Shown one piece after another: positions 22,573 through 34,441 of a stretch of 64,000 nt of DNA. Each line of letters begins with the position of its first letter. Position 1 is the stretch's first letter. The stretch comes from Annona cherimola (taxonomy: Eukaryota; Streptophyta; Magnoliopsida; Magnoliales; Annonaceae): positions 9,144,264 to 9,208,263 of the forward strand of contig CM059972.1 of NCBI GenBank assembly GCA_030490835.1. Reading direction: 5' to 3'. Both the position numbers and the translations under genes were made by a program. The notes beneath the pieces were generated by a model that was given only the letters and a program-made list of their open reading frames with translations, had not been told where the DNA came from and did no database searches.

Positions 22573-24667
22573 CAACTCATCAAACTGAAAGTACTAGAAG
22601 CAAGACTTTTTGACTGGCCATGGTCGGTCGAATGCGTTTGCTGGGTGAGCTGGTGCCTCAGTTGTGTGCATATGCATTAATGTTTTGCCTGTATAGTTGG
22701 ATGTGATTATGTTGTTGTATTTTTATTTGTTTTTAGTGACAACTGTAATTAAGTGGGTGTAAGTTACCTTTTTTTCCCATTTGGTGTTGTTTGCGAAGCT
22801 CTTCTTTCATGTTCTGTAAATGTGTTAAATAAACCATCATCTACTAATTAATGGAACTCTTGGATACCTTGTATTAGCGTCCACTGTCGGCATAAACCAG
22901 CTAAGGAAACAATTGCCTTGGGTTTGAATCCCGCCGTAAATTACATTAATCTTGTGAGCATTGATTTGAAAACGTATCCAAGCGAAAAGATACTTTAGCT
23001 ATATGAACAATTGATACCAATTCTATCCAGGATGAATTTAGATACTTGGATCTTAGTGAAGAAAAAATGGAAATTCTAGGAAGGAAGAGACGTAAAAAAA
23101 AGAATTATTTAAAACAATCAGGTTTTCGATTTACAAATCTGAAAAAAAATAAAAATCATTATGCATTTTAATGATATATTTGATTCGTCAGATGATTTTT
23201 CTTCGAGATGAACAGACAATATCTCTAACAGACAATCAAAGAGATATTGAGGCTAAAAGTTAGACACAAGAAACTCTGGAATCTTGATTGGCTCTTAATT
23301 TTGGAAATCTGTTAAATGATTATTCTGCTAAAAAAGATTCATGTAAGGACGAAATAAAGATAGCAGGTAAATTTCCATCAAAAAAAAAAAAAAAGATAGC
23401 AGGTAAAAAAATATGGATTACCTACCCACGAAATGCAACAAATTTACTTACGTATTTAAAATAAACAATTACGATTCGCAAGTTAAAAAAGAATCGAGAT
23501 TATGCGGGATTTCTTGGAAATCGGGTCTCCAAAACCGTAAACGGAACATGTAAGCCTCAAGAGAAAAGAGGTTGGAAACGATAGAATATTTGTGATTAAT
23601 CCTCTAGCAAGCAAAACGCAGCGCTGATATTTGAGGACAAGGGAGGAATGTACGGTTATATAAATTTGGCGCAAAATTTTCCGAACGTCAAATGCTTCCA
23701 CAGACGTGAAGATTGCAAAAAAGCTTCAGATGCCTAGTTCAGTTTAATATCCTGCTCCAAAATTTTCAACAACAACGAAAATTACTATCGGTAATTGGAG
23801 AAACAAGGAAATATGCATGCAATAATTTAGGACTAAATTACATGCAAAAAAAAAAAGGAAACTCCGTTTATGTACGCAATTTTATTCAGAAATTTTGCCA
23901 GCATAGGCAATATATTTCCAAAAGAAAGGACAACATATGTAATATAAAGACCATTCTGAATTGCCAATTCATTCAAGCTAAACCAACCTGAACTGGCAAT
24001 TCATTCAAGCCTAAACAGATCTTACCAATCAACATGATGACCGCCAATTCTTCTACCGCTACCATGGAAAATTATCTGTTACCACATTCTACTCTGATGA
24101 TGACAAATGGGTCTTTTTGCGTCTTCCGGGAATCATTATCAGACTCGCAATAAAATTGGTGATCAATCCAACAAGCCTGCTTATCCAGACACCTGAAGTA
24201 ATGACCTACTCATAAAATCAGTTGTCATTGCATCTGTGAACTCTTGATACCTGAGCTTCAAAACCTTCCAGAATGTCAAAAAAAAATATTCGCTTCAAGC
24301 TACATATTCTGGTAGAAGCTCTAGCATCTCTAATGTTGTATGGGCTTGGTAAAACTTACAATTAAGTCTCATACCAAAAAGGGAATGACTACAGCTAATT
24401 AGTCTTTATCTTTAGCTAAGAAACTCGGTTACAACAGCATCGTTGAAGAGCCTTGGAGAGCCAACTTTAACCATAACTCTATAACATCAATTCCCACAAC
24501 AACTTTGCTGATAATGATCTTTTTTCATCCTCCACTGATTGCTGTCAGCCTCAGACTTCACTGTAATAAGTTCAGGATGCATGAGAGTGAGCATCCATGT
24601 AGATAAACCAATGACGACAATAAAAGCGAATCTTAGTCCATCGTATTATCGAGGTAAAAACACTTCC
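22573..24667. other. Intergenic: convergent 3' ends of the SWEETIE-like and BTR1-like genes
   Basis: This holds the 3' UTR of the plus-strand SWEETIE-like gene (to about 22.85 kb) and, towards its right end, the 3' UTR of the minus-strand BTR1-like gene. I see no further supported gene. A lysine-rich 55-codon frame around 23008-23171 was not recognised. Confidence 0.5.
22828..22833 (+). terminator. AATAAA poly(A) signal of the SWEETIE-like gene
   Basis: A canonical AATAAA lies 256 bases after the TGA in T-rich sequence, a plausible distance for a plant 3' UTR. The cleavage site itself cannot be read from the sequence. Confidence 0.45.
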
Positions 24668-27600
24668 TCACCTCTCGGAAACTGAAATTGAGGAAATTTT
24701 TTGCAATATCATAGCCTCAGCCATGCGAATTGCTGCGCCTGAGCCCATGATGGTTACCTTCCTGTCAAATGTGCACAACAAGAATCAGCATGGATCCAAC
24801 ATTCATCCAGACCAAGCAAGGTGGTGAATGTGTTCAAGAGCTCCAGTACCTATCTGATGTACCAGACAGGTAATCACCTCGCTCAGATATCTTGATCTTG
24901 GCTCCACTAGCCTGTGCGGAAAGCATCATAATTAATATTCAAGTGGGATAATAAAGGAATTGAAAGTCGTCAGTCCAAAGACGTTATCCAGACCCTGGCC
25001 TCCTTTAGGCCATACCCCAAGAATTTCCTTTCCATGACTATTCTAAACCTTCTAAACGGTCCTAGGGGTATATGCCAAGGACAATAATCATATCAGCCTG
25101 GATATTTTAAAACTGTGAAGGGGAGAAAAGAGAAGATACTCCATTGCAGACCTGACAAATCTCTGTTATGTTCTTTCCTCCACGACCCACAACAGCACCA
25201 ATGTGCTCATCTGCCACACCAAATGTCAAGACATCGGCACGATTTTCTTGGGACCCAGGAGGTGGTCTTGCAGTAGCTGCTGGAGACAACAGACCCTAAA
25301 GAATAGAAGACAACTCAGCATAGTAATATTCGACAAGCAGGAACTGAAATGTCAAAATTTGATCACAAATAGGAGCCAAAATGTCAAAAAAACTAATCAA
25401 GCTAACGTGTTGAAGTGCAATCACTTCTAAGTCTACCACATACTTTATAACTGCAGATGCTTGAATGTTTCTCCAACAAGAGAAGAAACCTGCACTTGTG
25501 AATAGAGCAAATACAAGCAGAAAATGGGTATTCATTTGAGTCCCTACTGCCTTTTTACATGAACAGGATCAAGAGGTCTCCAACATCTTTTATACTTTGA
25601 TTTTCCAGAATTTGAGATGTCAATGGAAGTTAGTTGAGCGCTAAGACAACCAGAGTTTCAAATAGCCTATAATCAACATATGGATCTTAGAAAATAGCAT
25701 TTGCTAACAACAATCAAAAATTCTCGAACAGTTATCAAACTTATATTTTATTCCATAGTTTATTGAGGTATTCACCAGATTGGCAGAGGGCACCTACGCT
25801 AAGAAGAGAATCAACCACTCCAATTTGTGAAAGGCACTGGAAAACCTGAACACATTTTAGTTTTAGTAGAATCTAAGCTTGAGGATCTTAATGAATGGGC
25901 TAGCTGCCAAAGAGCAGAACCAATTTCCAACCATCTGAGGTATAATTTTGACTACCCAATTACCCTCCCTCTTGACAATACAAGGGCCAATAATAGCAAA
26001 AAAACAAACATGACAGAGATCAAGAAATCATGTCTCAGTCCACTGTTGTTCTACCTCTCTGTTTTTGTATTTTCTTAACAACAGAATTTATCAGTCTACA
26101 TTATTGGCTTGCGGGAGTGTCAAAGAACATAGATTGGAAGGGTTACAACAGCTCGAGTGGGTGTAATGAATTGTCCAACTGCACGACCACAGCTTTTTGA
26201 GTAGTCAATTTCAACAACATTCTGAAATGTATGTAACCATCAAATTTAAGGTTAATATCTAAAGTTCCTAAACTGAAAGTCTGTGTACAATATTGGATAT
26301 ATAAATTCCCAAAAAAAAAAAAAAAGTTTAACTAACAGCAAGTAAAAGACTGAGCAAACCTTGTTACTTTGGAATTTGCCCCCTGAACCATTGGGTCCAA
26401 AGTTCATTGCATTATATAACACTGTTCCAAAACAAGCACAAGATGTGTGAAGGTTAGAAGGAAGAATCCACATTGAGACTTGTGACAAAGGAAATTACAA
26501 AGCACCAAATTATAAAATTTAATACATTAGCATCACATGATATCAGAACAAACATAAAAGAAAAGGATGTGAACGGTATTTGACAAAAACAATAAGCTTT
26601 CTGGTAGACATAAGCAAGGGAGGAAAAAAAAAAAAATCTCAATGCCATACTGCAAATTTGTGAAGTGATTAAGAGCTTAAACACGTTTTTGTATAAATAG
26701 TTTAATTACTAGTTGAAACTCTTTCAGTCCAATCAGGACAGTTTTCACAACTGTTTCCTCATTTTTCTTGTGCACTGAATTTTGGAAGAAAATTTTGTAA
26801 TATATATAAATAGATATACATGTATATATATATATATATATGAAACCATTTTTCCTCTACTTGAAACTTTCTTTCCATTCTCCTTCCACTTCGTACCTCA
26901 TTTTTCCAGCCTCTTCTTCCTTTAGGCCAATTAATTGATTCATTGAGATCATCCAAGTCAGCAGTGATCCAAAACCCAATGGCAAGATATGTACAAACCA
27001 GAGCCCACTAGATTTCCCACACTGATTTTGCGAAGCGCATAACAAATTGAGTGGTAGCAAAGGCCACTGAAAAATTAGCCCAATTCATTAGAACTAATTC
27101 TCTCTCTTCAAATTGTTGTGTTTGGGTTGAGCATATTCATGAGCCACTTTCATCATCAAGATCATCAGTAGCAGAATAAGTTAGTAAAACAATAAGACTC
27201 AACTGAGCGAATCCTATTATGCCATATGTTCTGACCTAGACCCATGCATTCTGATTAGTCCTGGACGATGCTATTAATTAACAAAGGTGCCTTCATGTAT
27301 CTTCTGACACCTCCTTTTGTACCCTTTGTATCGTTCTTCTCATTTTCTTGAGTTCTCAGAGTCAAATTAGCCCACTCCTAAATTGTACAGTGCTTAATCC
27401 TAAATATGAAGCTTGTTCAAAGGAAATAAAGGGAAACAGATTATTATTTGTATTGCTAATGGGTTGCTTAAATAGAAATTCACTCCCTTTCCTAGAGACT
27501 GCTTACAACAATTATAGGAGAATATCCCTTTTATATTTTGAATAGAAATTTTGCAAGAAGAGGGTACCACCTTCATAACATGAACAAGGAGTCAAGGTGC

Positions 27601-30600
27601 AGAGAATGCACATTCTTACTTTTCAGCAAACATGGTCATACAAGTTATCCCTAACACACTAATTTGAACTGGTAAATATTTCAAAAACCCAAAATCCATC
27701 TGCAGCAGCACACTAAATAGGATCGATTCCATCTGCTGTTGGTGAACGACATGGTGTGTTTGAACTCACCTGTTGCTCCAACCACCCAGGAAAAATTCAG
27801 GCTAGTGGGGTCCTAACTCATCTGCAGCTCCAACTACTCAAGAAAAGGTGTGGTTGGGAGGTGGATGTGTTTGTGTGTTTTTTTAAACAACCCCATGGTT
27901 CTGCTATTTCAAATTATATTTCTTTACAAAATCATAAATGAGTCCCAAAAGAGTGTGATACCCATTTCCAAATATCCATGCACTTAAAGAGTCTCATGAC
28001 ATGAGCCCAGCGCCTCACGCAATGGTGCTCAAACCTGGACATTTGTCCAGGAGATCCCGGTTTGATCCGCATGGGAAGCATTTGTCTCTCTATTATGTTG
28101 TGGTAGAGCTTTGTCTTCATATTTGGCGTGGTGGAGCTCATGCCTCCAAAGTTAAGTCGTAAGAATGTCTCAAGAGTTAATTGTAATACAAATTGAAATA
28201 ATTATAAATACATACCAATCAAAAAAAAATCTCATGACATGTAATGTCATTTCTAAGATTATTGCCTGCATGGAATATGAAAAAAACTCATTCGATATGA
28301 TTAGACGACAGCTTTCATGTTCCTAACTATACTTGAAAAAAGAAATACAGATACCACAGATACTATGCAGATGTTAATTACAGAAGCACACAAAAAATGC
28401 CAGAACAAAAAAGAAATCACAAAAACACAATGAGCAGAAATAAATGAGCAGAATCCCACCTGTATATGAAAAAGGAGAGTACACAGATTGGGAATAGTGA
28501 GAATCTTCAGCTAACTTAGACAGAATCAAAATGATCGCGCGGATTTGTTCCTCTAGAGAACCTGACAATGTCACCAGTCTATCACTCAAGCCAACAATAT
28601 TATGATCTTGGGGGGATATTTTAATATCAGCATGTGAATCCTCAATAAGTGACCTGCTCAAATGCATAGCCAGATGTTAACACTCGAAACCGAAGTTAAA
28701 TTGATAGTAAAAATTAAGTAGATAGCAATTACGATCCTATTCTTTATCTTCTCCTAATATTTAAAGAAACCAAAACAATAAACTAAAGAATACATTCTCA
28801 ATTCCTTCTCTCTGAATACTTGAAGTGGAAAAAATCCAAACTGCATGCTTATGAACAATTATACAATCCAAAACAATTCTTACTGTCCTACAAATGGCCA
28901 AAACTCTGTTTTAGCCAGAAAGACCAAAACATGTTTAAAGTGAATAAAAAATGCAAGAACTTGTAGTTATTCCATTTTGGTTGCAAACAAGCATTGACTA
29001 TGCAATGACATTCTTAAGGAAGGGCATTGTCAGCAAAGTCTATACAGGTAATGCAAGCATAACATGTATAACTTGGAATTATCAGATTATAAAGCAGTAT
29101 TCCTGCCAAATCTAATGCATAGAACACAATGTCCACCAAAATAACTCTTCTGCAAGTCAATAGTGCAAGAAATTTTGAGACATTTACTTGATGGTTGATC
29201 CTCCTTTGCCAATTATGCCACCACAGCAATTATTTGGAACTATCAGCCTCACTTTCAAACGAGGATCAATATCATCCCCATCTTCACGTGCCTGCCAAAT
29301 AGGTGCAAAGGTAAAAATAGATGTACACTGAATAACATAGAAATATTCAGAGTGGCGGAACAAGGAGTGGTTGAAGATAGTTTGGCTAGTGAAACAAACC
29401 TCACTAAGCAATTTAGCAAGGATGAGTTCCATTGCCTTTATTATTTCATCAAAAGTTCCAGTTATCATGATTATCCTGTCTGATGTCCCCGGAAAAAATT
29501 CATGATTGCGTGACAACTGAATACGTGCACCAGACTGTGATTGAAATCCTGTAACTGTCACACCACCCTTGCCAATGACAGACCCAGCTGCAGCATTTGA
29601 GACTAGAAATCGGACATATGTTGATTTCTCCTTATCATCTGACAAAGGTAAACCGTCAGTAGCAAGCATTAGCCCAAGAAATGAGGACTGATCCAAAGAG
29701 TGACATAGAAAAACAGAGATGCAATTACTAGCTAAATACTACCAAAAAGTTAAGACAGATTGATAATGAGTAAATGAGTAAAACCATCGTCAACACAATC
29801 CTTCAAAAAAGTCATTTTGAATCCAATACATGACATTAGCAGAATATTTTTTCAGAAAAAAGGAAATATGGATGGAAAATTGAAATTCTAGTCAAGCAGC
29901 ACTGAACAAGACACCAAACCCGACCAAAAAAAACTTTTAAAAATGAATAAAAGCATATTACTTATCCTTTTAACCTAATGATAAAGAATGCCAAAAGCAT
30001 AACAGACCAATGTCTTAGCTTTGATCTCCATGGTGCCTCCAACTCCATGATCTATCCATTAAATCCTAGCTGCCTAACAGCAAAAGGCATACTTTGAACG
30101 CCAATAAGCATTTTGAATTGAAACAAAAACTTGATGAAGTTTTAAATAATGGGCTTTATTAGTGAAAGCTTGAATCCTCATACAGTATCATTTGTTAACC
30201 CCTAACAGTAGCAATCCGCCAGTTCCATCAATATATTCACTAGCAAATCCGCATCAGAAATTTCTTACTGTTCACGAATTTTAACAGTAAATGCTCTACA
30301 AGAGACATGCAAAATATAAATTTAAAAAAATAAATGCACTAGACAGTACACAGCAGTTGACAGGATGAACTTTCGCAACAATATTGCAATTCGATGCAAG
30401 TTCTGCTTTGAAATTCCAAAAGAACCATTGAAGTATGCTCTTTTTCTTTGTTTGAGAGAACCTTAAAGTTTAACTTATTTCCCCTCTCAACACAGACTTA
30501 CCAATCCAACCCAAATAGCATGCAAACACACATTAGATTCTGAAAATAATGAATTAAAATAACTGTATAACAAATAAGCATTGAATGTTTCCCACAATCC

Positions 30601-31386
30601 CACCTTCTTTAGCATTTCGTGGGAAAAAACACATGGAAGTCCATGACGATTGGGAATCAAGCAACAAAATCAGGCTAAGTCAACCATCAGGTGGACTCCT
30701 AAATTGAAATCTCAAACAAAGGCGATCGGGAAACAGACATTCTGAAGCAAATAAATTCCATCTGGACTCTTGGCCATAAACAATCACTAAATCTCTGCAT
30801 TACTCATAAGACATTTAATTTTAGTAAAATTGGATCTACGGCAGAAGGATGGCCACGAATTAATGTAGGAAACGAGGAACATAAAGAAAAGGATTTTTCC
30901 TCCAGCCAAACATCCACGCGCATTACCAAAATCCATAATCATCAGCAAAAACAATAGAATGCAGGCTGCTACACATGAGAAATATCCTATCCTATCCAGG
31001 AATTCATCAAGCAAAATAACAATGGCAATAACAATAACACTGACACTAATAATAATAATAATAACAACAACAACAATAATAACAATAATAATAATATTAT
31101 TATTATTAATGAGAAGAAGAAGAAGAATTTCGCACACGATAAAAGCGAAACTAGGCAAGAGCAGCTAATGAGGGAAACAGATCTCTAGAAACTACGCGGA
31201 GGCTAACATTTCCAAAGGGCATTTCCGAAAGATAAGTGTATATCTGATCGACGGAATGAGGAAAAAGGAGCGTAGCAGCAGCGGCAGCAACTGACCTTGG
31301 TCTTTGGGACGTAAGGAAGCAGCAGAAGGAGACGCGGTCGGGGCGACGTCCGGAGAAGAGATGTAAGACGCATCCGGCGATTCCAT
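24668..31386 (-). CDS. BTR1: Three-KH-domain RNA-binding protein, BTR1-like (8 exons)
   Basis: Coding exons in transcript order: 31386-31296, 29638-29400, 29291-29188, 28653-28460, 26421-26360, 25295-25152, 24911-24850, 24761-24668 (TGA). The sum is 990 nt, 329 aa, with all phases consistent. KH1 is at about residues 38-106 ([16 protein letters not shown]), KH2 at about 124-192 ([16 protein letters not shown]) and KH3 at about 252-325 ([15 protein letters not shown]); each keeps the RNA-binding GxxG loop (GKGG, GKGG, GRGG). Architecture and length match Arabidopsis BTR1 (poly(C)-binding/Nova type, 313-334 aa), which binds tomato mosaic virus RNA. I chose the ATG at 31386 (MESPDASY) over an in-frame ATG at 31416 because BTR1 also starts MES. 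The linker between KH2 and KH3 is shorter than I expect for the family; an extra exon may be missed between 28459 and 26422. Confidence 0.92.
26120..26221 (-). other. Candidate alternative terminal exon in the BTR1-like gene
   Basis: On the minus strand a good acceptor (CATACATTTCAG) at 26222 opens a 33-codon frame in phase with the preceding exon (end 26360). It begins [16 protein letters not shown] and ends in TGA at 26122-26120. Used as a terminal exon it would end the protein before KH3. I do not recognise the peptide. It could equally be intronic noise or a fragment of another gene. Confidence 0.3.
26805..26842. repeat. (TA)n-rich microsatellite
   Basis: TATATA-rich tract with an uninterrupted TATATATATATATATATAT stretch in an intron of the BTR1-like gene. 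Confidence 0.9.
28004..28229 (+). mobile_element. tRNA-derived SINE, copy 1
   Basis: A 226-bp element flanked by a perfect 12-bp target duplication TCTCATGACATG (27992-28003 and 28230-28241). Near its 5' end are a box-A-like CGCAATGGTG and a box-B-like GGTTTGATCC (28059-28068), the spacing of an internal Pol III promoter. It ends in an A9 tail. The 3' region (AGAGTTAATTGTAATACAAA) is shared with the two SINE copies at 45-46 kb. It lies in an intron of the BTR1-like gene, opposite in orientation to the gene. Confidence 0.88.
31044..31138. repeat. (AAT)n/(AAC)n/(AAG)n compound microsatellite
   Basis: Trinucleotide repeats AATAATAAT, AACAACAAC and AGAAGAAGA lie in the first intron of the BTR1-like gene. 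They create long low-complexity reading frames on both strands that are not genes. Confidence 0.9.
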
Positions 31387-31622
31387 CTCCGTTCCTGCTT
31401 CTGTGATCTTCCCCAATCACTCCCGAGGGTGAGCCGAGGTGAGCGAGAGAGAAAGAGATGCGAAGGCTCCAATCAAAGCAGCAGCAGTTGCAATGACGAT
31501 ACACGACTCCTCTCACTCTCCCGCCTCCGTCCCTCTTCTTCCTTTTGCTAAGTTTTCGCCGGGCAAACAAACCCAACCGCCTTTTTCGATGAGGATGTTT
31601 GAGGACGAAGAGCTGAGAACAC

Positions 31623-31680
31623 AGAAGAGCTGGGCTGGGCTGATCTGGACTGGTCTGGGCTGGTATGGGCTGGGCTGGTC
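31623..31680. repeat. CTGGGCTGG-type minisatellite upstream of the BTR1-like gene
   Basis: About five degenerate units of roughly 10 bp (GCTGGGCTGG, CTGATCTGGA, CTGGTCTGG, GCTGGTATGG, GCTGGGCTGG). The tract lies about 240 bases upstream of the chosen ATG, in the promoter/5' UTR region. Confidence 0.7.
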
Positions 31681-32703
31681 ACACTCTCCCGATACACACG
31701 TGGCTCTCTCTCTGTCGGTTGGATCGTTCATCACGATGCATGCAAAATTCCGCAACTAGATGGCGTAGTCCTTTGTTTATTAATTAATTAATTAATTACT
31801 GCCAATGCGGCGGGAGCCAACGCAGACGCTGTCGGTGGACTAGACGGCTGTGAATATCAAAGTCAGCCGTGCCAGATGGCCCACCTCTCCCAAGGATCGG
31901 ATCCGATCGGATTTTGCTTGTCGTTTTGGAAGCCCTTTCTCCTTTGATGGACGGTCCATATCCATGCACACACATGCAACTGGTCACCGCAGTCGCTTGA
32001 TTTCCGGCGAGGTGAACAGGTGACGGCCTGATGGGTGGCTTGTACAGTTGTATGGTTGTACCGTCGTAACTCGTAAGGCTGCTACATAAGCTAGTAGCGG
32101 GGGTGTGGGGAGGGGGACGAATTTTTTAAAAATTAAATAAATGTTTTTATTTTTAAAAATATTTAACCCATTTGAGTTAAAAATATAGTTGACCTCTTGG
32201 GTTCTGGCCCGCCAGTATACAAAGCCGGGCCCAACGTAACTCAACTTCACAGCTCGTCGAGTTTGGGTTTGTCACTCGAGTTGGTAACTTTCGATCCAAT
32301 TGAAAGATTTTTGACTTTGTATGGATATAGCATATGCTATCATTGCCTAAGTCTGAATTGAATTTATATTACTATTGAACCTACAATTTTATATATTTCC
32401 AGGACATATTAACAAGAAATCAAATTAAAACACCATTTCTTATATAGTTAAACAAAAAATGTTGTTGAAGATAATAAAAGAATAAGCGCTTTTAGCTTCA
32501 ACCTTAAACTACTTCTTCACGCATTTGTCATCTAATTTGATATCACTATTGAACTCTCTTTTTTTTCTTTTTCTAATTTATTAAGCTTTGTTTGGGCATA
32601 TTTTAGGCAGAGGACAAATCCTACGAATTTTACAAGTATTTGCTATTGGTAGGTTAAAATTTAAAGGGAATAAACAAAATTTTCATGTAAAAAGTAATGT
32701 AAA

Positions 32704-33185
32704 GGAAAAATTCTCCTCATACTTACAACATTTAGTCATTATTCTTTTCATACTTATAACATTTTAGAAATTCCACGGACATCTATAACATTTCACTCTT
32801 AATTCTTCAAAAGTCAGTGTCGTCAATATTAGCCCAAACCGAAGTCATGTGCATGAAGAAATGTCAAATTTGCCCACACCATTTGTAAACAAAGATTCCA
32901 AACATAATCTCTACCATATTTTTGGTAAAACAGATCTAATACATTTTTGTTAAATTATAATGAAAATGGATTAGCAATTTATTTCGTCTTTGTTTATATA
33001 ATAGTGTGGAAGTAAAATTGACATTTTCAGCACGCACTTGATGTTTATTTTGCCTAAAATTGACGGCATGAGGATTTGAAAAATTGGTGGTGAAGTGTTG
33101 ATAGTATAAAAAGAATTTCCAAAATGTTACAAAAAAAACGAAAATAACGATTACCAAATATTGTAAGTACCAAGGGTATTTTTCC
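32704..33185. mobile_element. Mutator-like MITE, copy 1
   Basis: A 482-bp element. The left end GGAAAAATTCTCCTCATACT and the complemented right end GGAAAAATACCCTTGGTACT are each followed by TACAA. It is flanked by a 9-bp duplication matching at 7 positions (TAATGTAAA 32695-32703, TAGTGCAAA 33186-33194), the length typical of Mutator elements. The left arm has internal subrepeats (CATACTTACAACATTT, CATACTTATAACATTTT). No transposase. Confidence 0.78.
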
Positions 33186-33617
33186 TAGTGCAAACGATTT
33201 AGTAACCAGGGTAATGATGGTCATGTTTCTTACCACCTCAGCCCCATGGCATGTACGACCCCTTCGTGTTGACACGCACGTGCACTTCTATTATTACTTT
33301 TTGCATATAAAATTATCCAAATGGAGGTGCTGCTCCAATTTTCTATTTTTTATATCAGCGCATATTATCATGGGCTTAAAAGAAACCGTCGCCCTTGGAG
33401 TGGTATAAACGATCAACTGTAGTGGGCCAATTCATCTACACAGGCCTTGGTTTTACATGTACACGGCTTGTTTGAAGGATAAAACAAGAAAATAAGAAGC
33501 GGAATTTAGAAAGAATACGATGAAAATGGAAAAAGCATCTTTTCGGTTTTAATTTTTTTTTTAAAGGACTGTTTTTAGAGAGATTTTTTTTTATTAAGCC
33601 ACTGTCTTAGATGACAA

Positions 33618-34441
33618 TAAGAGTGCAACTTGAACGAGTCGAGTTGTATGAAGTTTATGTGAACCCAAATCCTAATTTTAATACTAGAATCTAAGCTTGA
33701 ACCAGGTTGGCATTAATTTCAGTCTTAGTTTCAGGTTAATACCAAACCAATAGAAATTAAAATTTATCAATAAAGACAATAAACTTTTTAAACATTATTG
33801 CATTGCACTAACTAATTCTAAAATATACTTTGGATTATGATAACTTATTTATTCATAATTTACACGAAGGTTGGTTTTCTAATTAAAAAAATAATTTTAA
33901 GTACAATAAATGTAATGAATTTACCATTAACAATCAAGATAAGAAAAATAAAAAAGATTACTTGAAATCATTATCCGCAATTTAATAAAAGCAAGACTCA
34001 TATATCTCATGGTTAATTAGCATATATACAATCATTTTAAAGAAATGGCATATCTGTAATTATTTGCAAATAAAGTTAATGCAGATGCAATAAATTCAAT
34101 TTTTATAGACAAATGTAAATTACATTTAAGTTATAAAAATAATCGTTTTACAGTTTAATTAGGTTATATTACATGAAATAACTTTTATTATAATTATAGT
34201 TAAAATGCTTCATACATAAACCAAGATAATTATTTTAATAAATTAAAAGAAACATGAAGTTCGAATTGGGACTAGTTTTGATACCGATTTTATGTAAACC
34301 CAATATGGGTTTCTATTTCTCCCAAATTGGGTTGAAACTAAGTCCAATTTGGAAAAAATATCCTAAAAGTAAAATCCAAATTTAATTTTTCAAAGGGATC
34401 TAGGTCGAGCCGGTTTGACCCAATACCAAATTGCACCCCTA
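33618..34441. mobile_element. Non-autonomous hAT-like element (hAT-c)
   Basis: An 824-bp element starting TAAGAGTGCAACTTG and ending CAAATTGCACCCCTA (complement TAGGGGTGCAATTTG). It is flanked by a 7/8 duplication GATGACAA (33610-33617) and AATGACAA (34442-34449). Its termini are those of hAT-b at 3286-4022, so the two belong to one family. No coding capacity. Confidence 0.83.

Noticed and set aside
22905..22945. GGTTTGAATCCCGCC, a tRNA box-B-like motif
   Set aside because: No matching acceptor stem, anticodon arm or box A at the proper distance; not a tRNA gene.
23008..23171. Lysine-rich 55-codon frame (SIQDEFRYLDLSEEKMEIL...) possibly of organellar origin
   Set aside because: The composition is reminiscent of a plastid reading frame, but I could not place it in a specific gene and the flanks give no support.
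30787..31168. Long reading frames on both strands (Ile/Val-rich and Thr/Ile-rich)
   Set aside because: They are produced by the AAT/AAC trinucleotide microsatellite in the first intron of the BTR1-like gene.
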